NCBI GenBank assembly: GCA_963920765.1
Contig: OY987251.1
Coordinates: forward strand, 3,970,501 to 4,034,500
Origin: Ulota crispa
Lineage: Eukaryota; Streptophyta; Bryopsida; Orthotrichales; Orthotrichaceae
Length of the DNA stretch: 64,000 nt
Direction of reading: 5' to 3'
The notes beneath the pieces were generated by a model that searched no databases, was not told where the DNA came from, and saw only the letters and a list, made by a program, of their open reading frames with translations. Within the stretch, counting starts at the first letter, position 1; each line of letters opens with the position of its first letter. The position numbers were made by a program, and so were the translations under genes. Below are positions 34,610 to 46,813 of this stretch, one piece after another.

Positions 34610-36135
34610 TGTACAGTTTGGACTCATTTTGCTATTTAAAAAACTTTGTAAAAGATAGAGTATAATTTGATTTTTTTGTTTTGCGTTATGGTTTAGTAAT
34701 TCATATGCAGTCTCAATTGAGCATATCAGATTTTAGTTCCAAAAAATCAAAAATCCATTTTTGGTCCATTATTTTGTATTAAAATTCATTGTTTTGCATG
34801 AAAGTTGATTGAAGAAAATTGGTGGTAAATTTTTGAGATTTGATTGCATGGATATGTAAAGAACTTCCATATGCACCTTTCATGTTAAAACAAATAGCAC
34901 TAAGTAGCAAAAACATTATCAACAAAGCAATCAATGCAAAATCAATGTGGGGGTGTGGTAGGACTAAAATTTGTAAAATAGATATCTTTATGTTATAGGA
35001 ACTAGCTTTTGGCTAAGTAACAGAGTATTTTTTTCCATACTCAAAGGTACAAATGTAATCACTTTGTATGGGTCAAATAGCAAAATATAATTTTCATAAA
35101 GAAATATTAATTTTTCAAATTTTGGTCCTACTACACCCCTCATTGATTTTTCATTGATTTCTTTGTAAATCATGTTTTTGTTACTAAATGCTGTTTATTT
35201 TAATATGAAAGGTGCATATGGATGTTCCTTACATATCCATGCAATAAAATCTCAAAAATTCACCACCAATTCTCTTCAATCAATTTTCATGTAAAACAAT
35301 GAATTTTAACCCCTAAATGCCCAAGGCACCACATTATGGTGCTGATAATACTTTGAACTTCTAGAAAACCTAACTCAGTTTTTATTTTTAGTTGATTTTA
35401 TTTTTAACTATTCTTTTTGAAGTCTAGTTTTCGCATCAAAAAATTGATTTTGTAAATGATTGACTATTTTTTTCTATTTCAAGATTTTGTGCAAGGGTGT
35501 CCATTGCAATCTTGCCTTTTTAAGTGTTGAGAGCTCTTGGAAATGAGCCTCAAATACACTAGACCTTGGAGAAAAATTTACACTAGAAATTCATTTAAAA
35601 AAATTGTAAAGGAGATTTTGAAAAACTATAAAATGATTAGAGTCATGTTTGTTCTGTCCTTTAAGTTATTAACCCCATATCTTTCATGTGACCATTTTTT
35701 TAGATTTGACATGTGAAAAGAGGATTAAAAGACCTCAAGTCACTTTCAAAGTTTTAACACCCTCTTGATCAAGCATTATAATCTTTCAATCCATAAATGA
35801 TATTGTTGTGTTTTCTTTTCTTATGTGAACTCTAAATATGTAGTTTGATTTTGTAAAGTTACAACTTTAAAAAAACTAAAATAACTTATCAATTTTTTAA
35901 TATTTTTGTTCAACTTAGAAAAAATTCCTAGAAGCTCAAAAAGTGCCTTGGGCATTTAGGAGTTAGTACAAAAAAATTCACCAAAAATGAATTATTGATT
36001 TTTTGGAACTAAAACTTGATATGCTTGATTGAAATTGCATATGAATTACAAAACCATAATGCAAAACAAAAAAATATCAAATTATACTCTATCTTTTACA
36101 AAAAATTTTAAATAGCAAAATGGGTCCAAATGTAA
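34610..36135. mobile_element. Foldback element B2, interrupted by D
   Basis: Inverted arms of several hundred bp: about 34610-34930 matches the reverse complement of about 35110-35305 plus 35967-36135. The loop is short and matches the loop of B1 (for example GATATCTTTATG and CAAATAGCAAAATAT). The right arm is interrupted by element D at a TTAA. Same family as B1. Confidence 0.75.
35310..35962. mobile_element. Element D, TTAA-type, inside B2
   Basis: 653 bp with 20-bp ends: CCCCTAAATGCCCAAGGCAC on the left, and GTGCCTTGGGCATTTAGGAG on the right with one mismatch. Flanks are TTAA (35306-35309) and TTAG (35963-35966). It shares only the terminal CCCCTAAA and the target site with families A and C. 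Non-coding. Confidence 0.8.
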
Positions 36136-36439
36136 ACTTATTGAGGGTGGATGTTCACACCAAATAGTGCATTTAGGTTGCTTCATACTAATTTCTTATC
36201 ATTTCATACAGTTTAAATATTTACCAAGATTACTAAAATGAATAATGTGATAAACAATGGAGGAAGCATGCAAAGGTTGGGTGCAACAACAATCGCCAAA
36301 TCCAAGAAGCAAGATAGCTAGAACTTTAGACAAAATGATGAATTGATGTTGCATAAAGAGAGTTGCATGTCCCTCTAGGTGGCCAAGGGTGAGCCATGAT
36401 ATAACTTTGCCAAGGAAAGGCAATCTAATTGCTATAAGC

Positions 36440-36790
36440 CCAACTATCCCCTTGAGGGACAAATGGATTTTGGGCATGTACTGATAGGTAAACTAGTTTG
36501 TGTGATTTTTTGAAATTTTAATTGAAGGTAGGAAATTCAAGACTTATGTGGGCATCTAATTTTTTCTTCATTTCAACATTTATTGAAGAAGTTATGCATG
36601 AATTTTTGAAAAACAAGGGAGGACTTGCAATTTAGGTAGCCCAAAAGAGTTTTTTAAATTTGTATTTTTTTAAAATAAAAATCAGAAATTGGTTTTTTGG
36701 ATTTGTATATATGTGGGAAGCTTTGAACCATTCAATTTTGTTTAACGAATAAGAAGTTTTAGTTTGTGAGTAGGTATGGAACTCCCAAAC
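36440..36790. repeat. 5' half copy A3 of element family A
   Basis: Matches the left half of A1 and both arms of A2: GAGGGACAAATGGATTTTGG, CATTTATTGAAGAAGTTATG, GTGGGAAGCTTTGAACCATT. The terminal CCCCTAAAGG is absent, so it is truncated. Confidence 0.7.
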
Positions 36791-38217
36791 CTCCATTCCA
36801 TTTGCCCCTTGTAAAATTTGATGCTTAATTTTTTGAACGGGTTATGTATTTATTTTGTGACTCTTTTTTTCCAAATTATAATAGACTAAGATTCCTTGGT
36901 TTTCACCAGCCCATTCTTTTTTGGCTAAAAAAACCAAATTGCACCAGGTCGCATCCACTGCCGACGGGACCCTTACCAAAAAATGGTCGAAATTTTCTGA
37001 AGCATCCAAATTACCGCCCTTCATAGCTAGTCAGCTGCCACGTTGCCCTATTGCTTATACTGTCGTCGCCAAATTTGCCACGTGGCTGCGCACAGGGGAC
37101 TGCTTACAGGCAAACAACGTCGCCACTTTGCAATCATGATTCTGTACCTGTTGCCACATTCATCCCCGCCGTAGTGGTAGGAGCGCCAAACTCCTATGCG
37201 ATAATTTTGTCGTTCGCCTAATCTCAGCGCACTAATGGCGCTCTTTATTACGTCGTTTTCGCCATTTTGTTCGTGTTGATTCTCATCGCCATCGCCAGGG
37301 GTTTCGGTGCTTCCTGTGTGCTTGTGGCCAGTTGTTCTATCGCACCTGATTTGCTGAGATACACAAGACTTGCAAGGTGCGTGCCTTCGTGACTGAGTGC
37401 GTGCCTTTGTGACTGGCTCGCTAGCTTAACCGTGGGATTGATAGAGGATGCTTAATTAGCGACGCCAAGGTCAGGGATTAAAAGATTCAACCAAGGAAAG
37501 TTCACGCTTCATTATCCCATCTTTACGTATGACATTGCTCGATAATTTATATTTGACTTTCCACATGGACGAACTTGTTCCATGTTGCATTGCCCCGATG
37601 TGTCTTGAATTCTTGCTCGATAAGTTTCCAGCGTCTGCATTCTTCTGGTTTGGTAGATCATTATCGACCTTCGTCCATGCCAGCAGCTCCAAATTGAGGA
37701 ATGAGGAACTCGGTGAATAAAGTGGAAAACTATTGTAGGTTGATATTGATTTTCATCCTGCGAGCATCTCTTGGGAATATGCATGTGGGGAAATACTTTG
37801 ATGTCATTGTTCTAAGCTCTTGCATATCACTTAAAGGCTAACGTCTTGCTCAAATGGATGTTGTGGATTGCTGATCGCATTTCGTTCCGGAATCATCAAT
37901 GTCGAGAGACATCATGAAAGCAACAATTAACCAGTAACTGGGACTTGTCTATGTGGTAAACATGATTTCTTGGAGGAAGGGTTTTTTTGTTTAGGTATGA
38001 ACGATCTTTGTTCGCCGTTGAGTAGCAGATCCGTAGATTGAGGGTATCGTGAATCTGGGTCACGATGAACCTTCCGAACAGGATTTGTGCATGCTTAGAT
38101 ACTTTTGCATCCCGCTTTATGTCTTGATGGCATTATACCATTTCTTTGAAATACTTATTTCCCAATGCACTCAGCGGCACTGGAAATATTAACGATTGTC
38201 CTTGTTGACTTTCACAG
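36791..38217. other. GC/CG-richer interval, possible promoter and 5' region; no gene recognised
   Basis: From about 36.95 to 37.45 kb the sequence is markedly richer in C, G and CG (CGTCGCC, CGCCGTAGTGG, CGTCGTTTTCGCC). It may be the 5' end of the spliced gene that follows. Both strands carry short open frames near 37.5-37.7 kb without recognisable domains. A TTCACAG acceptor at 38217 opens the PDZ exon. Confidence 0.35.
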
Positions 38218-38296
38218 ATTGTGTTGTCTCCTGTTGAAGGTGGCCTTGCACAGCGAGCGGGGATCCTCACTGGCTATGAATTAGTACAAATTGATG
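38218..38296 (+). CDS. PDZ-like exon, C-terminal processing protease (CtpA)-like
   Basis: A 79-bp exon bounded by TTTCACAG and GTAAGC. It reads VLSPVEGGLAQRAGILTGYE then LVQIDG, the signature of the PDZ domain of carboxy-terminal processing peptidases (usual form SPVEGGPAxxAGIxxGD, then IDG). In plants these mature photosystem II D1 protein in the thylakoid lumen. The usual GD is GY here. No serine protease core was found nearby, so this is a lone exon or a remnant. It may belong to the gene continuing at 39254. Confidence 0.45.
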
Positions 38297-39253
38297 GTAA
38301 GCATACGAGGGCTTGCTATAATGAGGTTGAAAACAGTATTATTCAACTGATATGGAACTTCACCTCTGTTACTAACTTGCTTGAAGTGCTAACATTTTAT
38401 TTTAACATACTAACTAGTTAGTGCATAATCAGGCTTGAGCAGGAGGCAAGGGACTAGGATTGGATTCGTAGTACAAGTCCTACAATCCCATGGAGCCGTT
38501 GCTTGTGAGTTTATGTAACTACCAGTGATCTTGAGTGTGTTCTTTCATATAGCTCAAGTGGTTTAATACAGTACTGTATTGTGCTAGTATTCTAAAAATG
38601 ACACTGCTTTTCAAGTTTTTTGTAGGCAAAATAAAAATTGGAAGAAGTTTTGTTAAATTTAGTCAACTTTCTGAATACTGCTGACTACCTCTGAAGTCTC
38701 AACACTTGTGCTTTAGATTGATTTGATAAGTTTCTTGCATCAAATGTGTTTATTACAGTTTGGAGCATCTGGCTTTGCTATAGAGAAGGAACTGCCCGGT
38801 GCTTGCCTGCATATCACCTGTAAAGATACATGAAATTTAGCAAAAGTACTTTGTATTGGTCGCTCTCTTGCACAACCTGGTATGAGCTTTTCCATTGGCC
38901 TTTTTCTTGCATATGCCCCATGCTTTGCTCTTTTGTTTGGATTGTCTTTTCATCTTATGTCTGTGAGTGTTGTTTAAAGTATTGTGTTTGTTCTGTTTTA
39001 TTTGTAATGAATCTAAGGTTAGTATGCACTTTTTCAAACCAAGTTTAGTACAGGTAAACAGTTCAAGCTGAGAGATACCCATTATATCGACATTGACCTT
39101 GGAGGCAAGGAGTCTTCATGGCGACATTCTTGATTAGGGAATTACGGTGTAGGGTTAAAATTCCCTTCACAAGTTACGGCAGTCAATTAGTTGTTCATTT
39201 TTGTGTTTTTGTCTGAATTGCCATATTTGTTGTTCTGGATGTTGTGTTTGCAG

Positions 39254-41906
39254 CACGATCCAATTTCACCGCCGTGAACTTTTTGGATGTTGCTGATTTC
39301 TCATCACTTGAGCGCCTTCACAGGTATTTTGACCTTGTTAAGGCAAATTTAGGGTTTACTGTTGCAATGAGAATGCAAAATCTTTTGGTGGTTTGTTGCT
39401 AAATACGTCATTTACATGTTGCACTCTTCAAAGGTCAATGCAACTTACCAACGCTGCCTCGTAATGCATATTATCGAGTTTTAATTTGAGGTAAACGTGT
39501 CAATTTTCAAGGTTTTGCATTCATTTTTTTATAGTTTGTCATGGAAATTGTGTTGATATAATTATTCATTTGACCCCAGACATGGATACCTCCCTCTCTC
39601 TTGTGAGTAAAACTGTCGTGTCCTACTGACAAGGTTCCTGCAATTTTTCTGATAATGACGCTTTGATGGTAGGGCTGAGGAAATTGCAGCCCCATACAAC
39701 GCTTTCAAGGGTGCAGATGCTCACGTTTTTGTCGCAAGCTTGAAGGGTGGGAAAATCCCAGTAGGTAAGAAAGCTACTTTTTCTCTCCGAGAAACAATGA
39801 ACCCTTTGGCTTTTGAAGTATTTTTTATTCTAGTCAATTTTGGACATGATAAAGGACTTTTTTCAATAATAAATCAAAATAAAAAAAATGCATTGTTAAA
39901 TAAATCTTTTAATCAAATAATTTCTTATAAAAAAGAACTTTTTCAATTAACTAGTAATATAACTTGGGCACCAAAAGTATCTCGTCTTAATTTTATTCGT
40001 ACTAATTTATTTAATTGGATAAACAGACCTAATGAATTCAAAGTTACATATAATTTTGATTTTTCACAAAAAAAAGAATTTAATGGCCCATCAAAAAATT
40101 CTCAGTTTTTTGAAATTATTCAGCAAAAAACAAAAGAGCAACTTCCTTATGAAAGAATTTTATCCCGAATAAGACGAAGAAATGTACAAGAATTAGAATT
40201 TCAATTAGAAGATATTTTATTAGAAGAGCAGTTTTTAATATTAGGATTTTCACGATTATTTACAGAATATCAAATGGAATATCGATTATTGAGTAAACCT
40301 ATGGTATTTATCGGAGGACGGTTTCTTTGGGACCCTACTGGTTTATTATTTCGAAATCATCATTTTATTTTTTCGCGTCAAAATTTATTTATAGATGAAG
40401 AAATGCTAAGAAGATTATATGTTACTTATGGAGCAAGAAGAGAACGGGAGAAATCTCGTTCAAGTCAAAAAATTAAACAATTTTTTCTTCGTCGTGGATA
40501 TGGTCGAGATTCCATAAATGATTTTTCTATAAATTGGTGGAATCAATTACCTTTTATTGAAAAAAATAATGTTGAAACTTTTAAGCGTATTGAAGGAATT
40601 GGTGTTCAATTAAAACGTCCGCAAGTATTTACTCCTGTATACTTATATCAACGTTGGTTAATCGAAAATCCACTAGAAAGTATGAGTCGTTTTGAATTAT
40701 TAAATAACCAACAAAGATGGTTAAAAGTAAATAATTTATTATTTAATGATTCTTTTATTTATTACACTCTTTTAGAAATTTATCAATATTTATTAAATTT
40801 TTTTATTTTTCATCAAGTTTTATTAAATGAAATGACAAAAATATTACTTAGAGATAAATGGCTTTTTCAAAACGAAATTGAATACTTTATTAATCTAATT
40901 AACAAAATGAATTAAAAGTTACTTTTTTTTATTTTATACATTTTAAAATAAAAAAAAGTTAATTGAATTTAATATATTAATAAAAAGAAATGATGTTAAA
41001 AAAATACTGTTTTTAACACCATTTCTTTTTACTAGTAATTTGGATATTTATTATTTAGTAATAAAAAAAAACTATTTAAATTAGTTTACTAAAAAGTAAA
41101 AAAAAAAGTATTAACAAAATTTTATTAAAATTAATTAATTTAGTTTAATTAAATATTTCGGGATTGACGGGACTCGAACCCGCAACTTCCGCCTTGACAG
41201 GGCGGTGCTCTAACCAATTGAACTACAATCCCTATAAACATTTATTTATTATGGCGATCTAAAAAGCTTTATGTCAAATTAACAATGTTTTCTTAAATCA
41301 ACTTTTTTGTAAAAAAAGTTGATTTAAGTAGAAAATAGACAAAAATAAAAAAAAATATAGAAAATTTTTATGTTTGTAAATCTCGGTAAAATTTGGGCCG
41401 AGCTGGATTTGAACCAGCGTAGGCATTGCCAGCGGATTTACAGTCCGTCCCCATTAACCGCTCGAGCATCGACCCAAAAAAAAAAAAAAAAAAAAAAAAA
41501 CGACAAAGTTATTTTTTAATTTAACTTTATTGTTTTTTTTTCTTTTTCAATTATTATATAATAAATTTTGGATAATAATTAAATCTTAAAAATTTTTTTT
41601 CATAATACCCCCAGGGGAATTCGAATCCCCGTCGCCTCCTTGAAAGAGAGGTGTCCTAGGCCACTAGACGATGGGGGCTTAATCCTCCTATTTATGTTAC
41701 TTAATTCTTTATTTACTGTCAATAGTTAATAATATTATTAGGTTTTTTAATAAGAAATACTTACACAAGTATTTTAATAAAAATTTTTAAATTAAAAAAT
41801 TTAGACAAATTTTTAGTTAATGACACACTTTTAATGACTTGCACCTTTTTTTGCAGATGAGACAAGTTTTGGAGAGAATTTCGTGACTGACTATGTAATG
41901 CACCAG
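39254..41906 (+). CDS. Unidentified spliced gene hosting the plastid insert in an intron
   Basis: Three exons join in consistent phase: 39254-39323 ([20 protein letters not shown]), 39673-39764 ([20 protein letters not shown], then [10 protein letters not shown]) and 41857-41906 ([17 protein letters not shown]). Sites are TTTGCAG/GTATTT, GATGGTAG/GTAAGA and TTTGCAG/GTAAGG. Joining 39764 to 41857 makes codon G|AT, keeping one frame. The family was not recognised. The next acceptor (about 42204) gives EN then a stop, a possible C-terminus. Candidate upstream exons are at about 39055-39110 (DTHYIDIDLGGKESSWRH) and the PDZ exon at 38218, but linkage is unproven. The 2.1-kb intron between the last two exons is almost entirely plastid DNA. 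Confidence 0.5.
39768..40915 (+). pseudogene. ycf2: ycf2 3' fragment (plastid import-motor/AAA-type protein), nuclear copy
   Basis: An open frame of about 380 codons to TAA at 40913-40915. It matches the conserved Ycf2 C-terminus: [43 protein letters not shown]-like LLNNQQRWL, and the terminal [15 protein letters not shown]. Full Ycf2 is about 2,000 residues, so only the last fifth is present and no promoter came with it. Plastid Ycf2 is an essential inner-envelope protein of a complex implicated in protein import. The frame runs in from host-intron sequence; the ATG at 39740 belongs to the host exon, not to ycf2. As a nuclear fragment it is not expected to function. Confidence 0.9.
41159..41232 (-). 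tRNA. trnD-GUC: tRNA-Asp (GUC), plastid type in NUPT
   Basis: A 74-nt cloverleaf on the minus strand: acceptor GGGATTG pairs with CAATCCC, anticodon loop CTGTCAA gives GUC, and the T-loop is GTTCGAGTC. All stems pair. Adjacent to ycf2 as in bryophyte plastids. Unlikely to be used from the nucleus. Confidence 0.95.
41394..41475 (-). tRNA. trnY-GUA: tRNA-Tyr (GUA), plastid type in NUPT
   Basis: An 82-nt class II tRNA on the minus strand with 5' GGGTCGATGC, anticodon loop ACTGTAAATC (GUA), a long variable arm and 3' GGCCCA. It lies between trnD and trnE, as in land-plant plastids. Confidence 0.95.
41476..41500. repeat. 25-A homopolymer
   Basis: An uninterrupted run of 25 A immediately upstream of trnY. 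Its length is prone to sequencing error and replication slippage. Confidence 0.95.
41606..41678 (-). tRNA. trnE-UUC: tRNA-Glu (UUC), plastid type in NUPT
   Basis: A 73-nt cloverleaf on the minus strand: 5' GCCCCCATCGTCTAGTGG, anticodon loop CTTTCAA (UUC), 3' TGGGGGTA, including the G1-U72 pair typical of plastid trnE. In plastids this tRNA also feeds chlorophyll synthesis as glutamyl-tRNA. Confidence 0.95.
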
Positions 41907-43808
41907 GTAAGGGTTTGCCTCTTTTCTTACAGGTCATTATAAAGCTTGTTGTGAGATTGAGGGAAAGTTTTGAGCATTTTTTAAATTTGAGTTCTTGGGG
42001 GAGAGAAGACTTCAACCCCCGTACCTTCTGAAGTTAGAAGTATGTAATTCACTTTGAATGTACAGAACTTGAAAACTTCTTATTTCAATGCCAAATGCAA
42101 GCCATGTAAGCTCTACTTGTTTGTGCTCATTCTTCTTATATAAACTATTTTTTAAAATACAACACGTGTATGCTTTTTTCAAACTGTTAATGTTTTAGAT
42201 GCAGGAAAATTAAACAACAAAGCAGCAATCAGCAAGCTCAAGAAAGCTCAAGAAGACGGTAATCTCTTAAAAATATACATTAGTTGACATTTGATAAATT
42301 TTGTTTCGTTGGAGGTTCATTTTTCTTTGGAAGTTGTTGATATAAAATTCAGTTGTTGCAATTTGTGATTGTGTGTGACATGCTTGGTGCTTGCATTCTA
42401 ATTCTTGCTTTTATGCACGCCAGAGTCTATATTTTTGTGTGAAGATTTGTGCTTAGTACTTACAAAGTGACAATTTCGAATTTGTTGTGGAAGGTGTTCA
42501 TTGAATTACAGGTTTGTTCTCTTCTACATCTCTTGCAATCTTTTTGCTGTAGGAGTTGATGTATAGCAACATTGTTAAGTAATTTGTGCTTCTAATGTCA
42601 TTTGTAGATTGTAATGTCAAATTGGGAGGAAGGCGAGGGTGCGGATATCCCGCCACCTCGGGGGTCAAACCTCGGGGGTCAATGTGTAAAAAAATAAGGG
42701 GATAGGTGCAAACATCAAGTATTTTTTAGGGGTATTAGTTTTTATTTTTTATTTTTAAACACCTTATCATTATGTAATTTATTACTTTGCATTATTAAAG
42801 AAGGGGCTTACATTACTTATAATTCTAAATTGATATGAATAAATGATATGGTAAATTAGATAAAATAAAAAATTCTACTACAATTTTTTTAGACATTAAA
42901 CTTCTTTCAAACTTTTTTTCCCCTACTAATGACTGTATTCAAGTTTCAACTATACCTTAACAAAAAAGTGTACTCAATACTACCATTGTACCTTCCATGA
43001 AAATTGTTAGTGACGCTTGTTTACTAGGAACGTATCATATTATTAAATGCTATATAAATTGAATTTTAGGTTTAGGTCCTTTTTACATGATTAATATGAA
43101 TGGCATTGAGATCATTTTTTGATATTAACTTTATTTTAACCTACATTGTTTGATTCAATGTACTGTACATGTCTTTATAGTATGCAAAATAATATGCTTC
43201 ACTAAATTGTGGTGCACAACAAGAACTTGTCAAATACAATTTATATTATGCAAACTCTTTGATTGGCAAAAACATGCGATACGTATGTTTGCTTCAAGGT
43301 GTTGTACATGTCTTTAGCATATGCCAAATAATATGTAAGAAATAATTTTTGAATAGCAACCAGAAAATGGAGACAATGGAAAAGACAAACTGAGCAATTC
43401 TCAAATCCCAAGTTGGACCTTGAACCTTGAATAACAAACAACAAATAGAGGGCTCAAAGTAGGAACTGCCAATTTCCAAAATTAAATGACAACCACCTAA
43501 AGCCATCCAACGTCTATTGTAGAAATTAATAAAGTCTATAAAATTATTGAACACTTTGAATATGTCACTCACAAGGCAGCAGGATTTATGACTTTTAGCC
43601 GATAAAAATAATAAAAAGGGGGTATCCTAGGTCTAATTTTTTTCTAATTGGATCTATTTTTCTATACCCTATAGTAGTTTGAAGACATCTCATGATATTT
43701 TTGTACCATATAGTATAAAAAATCAAATAATAATATAAAAAATCAAATAATAATTTTTATCTCAAATATTTTTTAGGCACCCTATCATTTGTTTGCACGT
43801 AGTTTCTA
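41907..43808. other. No gene recognised between the host gene and hAT element
   Basis: AT-rich. A short GC-rich patch at 42,625-42,690 repeats CCTCGGGGGTCAA twice and could relate to a hAT terminus; CACCCCCGAGCCTG lies at about 43,822. No ORF of interest. A candidate terminal exon (ending EN-stop) of the host gene lies at about 42,205. Confidence 0.35.
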
Positions 43809-46800
43809 TTGCTACCCCTCACTGCACCCCCGAGCCTGCCACAAGTGCCAACAATTCAATCAAATGCGGAGGAGGTGGTCTTTGCAAATGCAACAACAAG
43901 TACAGCTGCAAACCAAATCAGTAAAGACCAAATGAAGGCTGCAAAGCAGGTTTCTCAGAAAAAAGCAATGAAGCGGAAAGAAATTTCTGAACGAGCAACA
44001 AGAGAAATTAAAGCTCGAAAGGAGGCCAAATCGGCAACTACCATTGCCAGATTTTTTTCCAGCAGTCGGAACTCAGAAAATCCTGATCCGTTGTGTTTGG
44101 TGGAGCCCCTCCAAACGACCTGCAACACCATGCACACATCGATGGAGATTTTGTCTTCATCGACATCTGATTCTCCATTGGAAATCCTTGTACTCAGATG
44201 CTATCACTTGACACTCCAATACATGGATTCTTGAGCAAGTCTGGAGCCTCAACAAAGAATGCTAGTACTTCAATCAGCAACGAGCAAAACTTTGACTTAC
44301 CAGCTTCTTCGACTGTTGATTTAAGTGAGGAGTCTGAAGGTGAATCCCTAGAAGACACCGATTCGAAGGATTAATGAAAGGGCATAAAAAAAACTTACGA
44401 AAAGAACCGCAAGTTCCACAGTGAATGGTCAGCCAAATTGCCATGGGCCGAACCGGTAGAAGTCGATGGAGTGCATTTAGTGAAATGCAGAATTTGCTCG
44501 GTCATTGAGAAAAAACCAAAGTTCATGGCTTGCAAGTGGGACACTTTAATCAAACATGAAGGACAGAGGAAGGCGTTGGTTTGCAATCTGAAATCTGGAG
44601 TAAAGAAGGAGGACGTCTATATTGCAAAAACCTGCATGCATCAAAAAAATATGAGACTCTATACTGCACGACCACCCCAGACTGTGTTGCAATTGGTGAA
44701 TTACGGGAAGGGTCACGAGCGAGAGAAAAAACGAATTCAGTTCAGCACGATCTTCCAGATCCTGGCCGATGAGAGGCCATGGCGGAGTACAAGGCAAGAG
44801 CACGACTGTACAACTTCCTGAATATGCCATATATGCCCTGTATGCACTGGAGCATCTCAGCCGGTTGGAACATGGCTGAATACATGTTCACGCAAGTGAA
44901 AATGCAAACCAAAAAATTAATTCTGGCAGCGAGTTATGTGGCTATGACGTGCGACGAGGTTAGTACTGTCGACAATGGTTCTTGGATTTCTATTCACGCT
45001 GCAATTATGCAGGATTGGTGCGAGTGCCACTATTAATCTCCTTGCAGCAAATTGTCAATGGCTCGGTAGTGACAATTTAACAACGGTATTAATGAATTCT
45101 TTATTGGTTGGAGGAGGGCTGGATCATGACAACATTGCAAAGAAATTGATCTGTTTCGGCGCAGATGGTGTTAGTACATTTCAAGGGCAAAGACAGGAGT
45201 TACGAAACAAATATAGACCAAGCATGCTCCTTTTACCCAAGGGATGCATTGCATGGCACACAGGTGCAATTACTTTCTATCATGAGTAATATTGAGCACC
45301 TTCTCAGCACCACACATTCATACTTTACTCACAATCCGAAAGGGCACTTGGAGTTTACCAAACTGGCAGAAGTTTTAGAAACTAAGGGTCTAAAGCTACT
45401 TCGAAATGTAAAGACCAGGTGGGTGTCCTTGTTGGAGCCCCTTCGACGTTTGATGTCATTGCAAAAATGCAGCAAGACTTGGGTGAAATTGCTGCTGCAG
45501 GGGTAAGTGTTTCTCTCATTTGTTTGCTTTGAATTTTTTAATTAAAGTTCTTTGTTTTTATTTATTTTTTTGCAATGATCAATTCTTCATAGTTGAAAAA
45601 TTAAGATCATTTTACTAGTTTTATATTTGGGATGTTATTCCTTGCGAATTTTTTATGACCTAATACATTTTTGTTTTTGTAGGCGTGTTTGGCCTTGTTC
45701 GTTGACCCTTACGTTCTTTTAAGAATGTGTGCGTTGATACCACTTCTTGAGACTATAGACATCCTTGTGCAGTTTGCGCAACAAAGAGACGTGTACATTT
45801 GCGGTTTCGTGGGAGCGCTCAAAGTATGCGAGGGGCAGCTGTTTGCTATGTATGTCGACACAGGAGTCGCATTTAGTTCAGATGATTTTTACGCGTTCAA
45901 GTGTTTGTTGGATTGCTCCCACGAACATATTCATCGCAAATGGGTGACTGATCTTAATGATAAATCACAGCAACTAGTATTCATTGTTAACGGCAAAAAA
46001 ATATTTGCAAAACATGATGGCAAGGTTGTCAACCGTGAGGCGTTTCTTGCAATGGTCTCTGCTGTGAAAGTAGAGTGTGCAGGTAAAATTCCTTAATCTT
46101 CTCTTTTTAGTGAATATTTGCTTGATTTTTTATTGTAGCACTTCTTTAATAGTTTTTGAGGTGTTTTTTACCATATTCATTCATAATTTTCTTAATTTTC
46201 TTGTACAGATGTTGCCTCTCAGTTGATCTCGGAGTTGTAGGGAAGATTTCCATCGCACAGCGTCCTCAATGCAATGGGAATAGTTTATCCTCAATATTGG
46301 TCTCAAGGGAATTGCCAAGAGTCTTTTCAAAAGCATTTGGAAGTTTTGAAGGAGTTCTTTTGTCAAGCACAGGAGGTGGGAGTTGATTCTGCAAAAAGAT
46401 CGCTGGCACCATTGCTGAAGGCGTATGACTTGGATTAGCAACAGAGTATGTTTAAGTTGGCAATGAAGAGCAATTACCGGACTGCCTTGGAGCCCCCTTT
46501 CACTGTTAATCCCCTTACTTGTATATGGCGAACCATTTCTAGCTCTGATGTACTGACCCGTGCCTTCCCTGAGTATATAAAACTTGCAGAAATGGCGGTT
46601 GTCATGGTGTTGGGGAGCGTAGAAGATGAAAGATGCTTTAGCTCGGTAGCTTTTTTGAAAAACAAACTAAGAAACGGCCTTGATCCACACCTATTCCTGG
46701 TTGTAGGCATGTTTAGCCAACACCACTACACCATAGAGGATTTTCCTTACGACGCTGTTTTTGACGATTGGGTCAAAACGGCAGAGAGGCAGCGTTACGG

Positions 46801-46813
46801 TGTGGCTGCCTGA
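43809..46813 (+). pseudogene. hAT-superfamily transposase with BED zinc finger, broken
   Basis: A transposase remnant in sequential pieces. The N-terminal Lys/Arg-rich part is at 43809-44234. A BED-type finger (HLVKCRICSVIEKKPKF, then LIKHEG) is at about 44470-44560. The central RNase H-like region has MAEYMFTQVKMQTKKLIL, ISIHAAIMQDW, and DHDNIAKKLICFGADGVS with a catalytic-type Asp (about 45130-45180), then LLRNVKTRWVSLLEPLRRL (about 45390-45460). Two introns look real: 45507-45683 and 46083-46208. The C-terminal hAT dimerisation region is LGSVEDERCFSSVAFLKNKL (about 46610-46670). Frame changes near 44800, 45015 and 45065, TAG at about 46237 and another stop at about 46436 make it inactive. 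hAT proteins mobilise elements with 8-bp duplications; its own termini were not resolved. Confidence 0.85.

Larger units (their letters stand above)
39768..41830. other. Plastid DNA insertion (NUPT), about 2.05 kb
   Basis: Carries the 3' end of ycf2 followed by trnD-GUC, trnY-GUA and trnE-UUC on the opposite strand. Composition shifts abruptly to extreme AT richness. The left junction lies within a few bases to tens of bases of the splice donor at 39764; the right junction lies about 20-60 bp before the acceptor at 41857. The ycf2-trnD adjacency is the bryophyte/lycophyte plastid order. No frameshift, stop or tRNA damage is visible, so the transfer is very recent, or the contig is chimeric at this point. 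Confidence 0.9.

Noticed and set aside
42196..42256. KLNNKAAISKLKKAQED as a further exon of the NUPT host gene
   Set aside because: The phase from the 41906 donor does not match; the in-phase reading stops after two codons.
42625..42690. Repeated CCTCGGGGGTCAA as a hAT terminus
   Set aside because: No matching inverted end or 8-bp duplication found downstream of the transposase.
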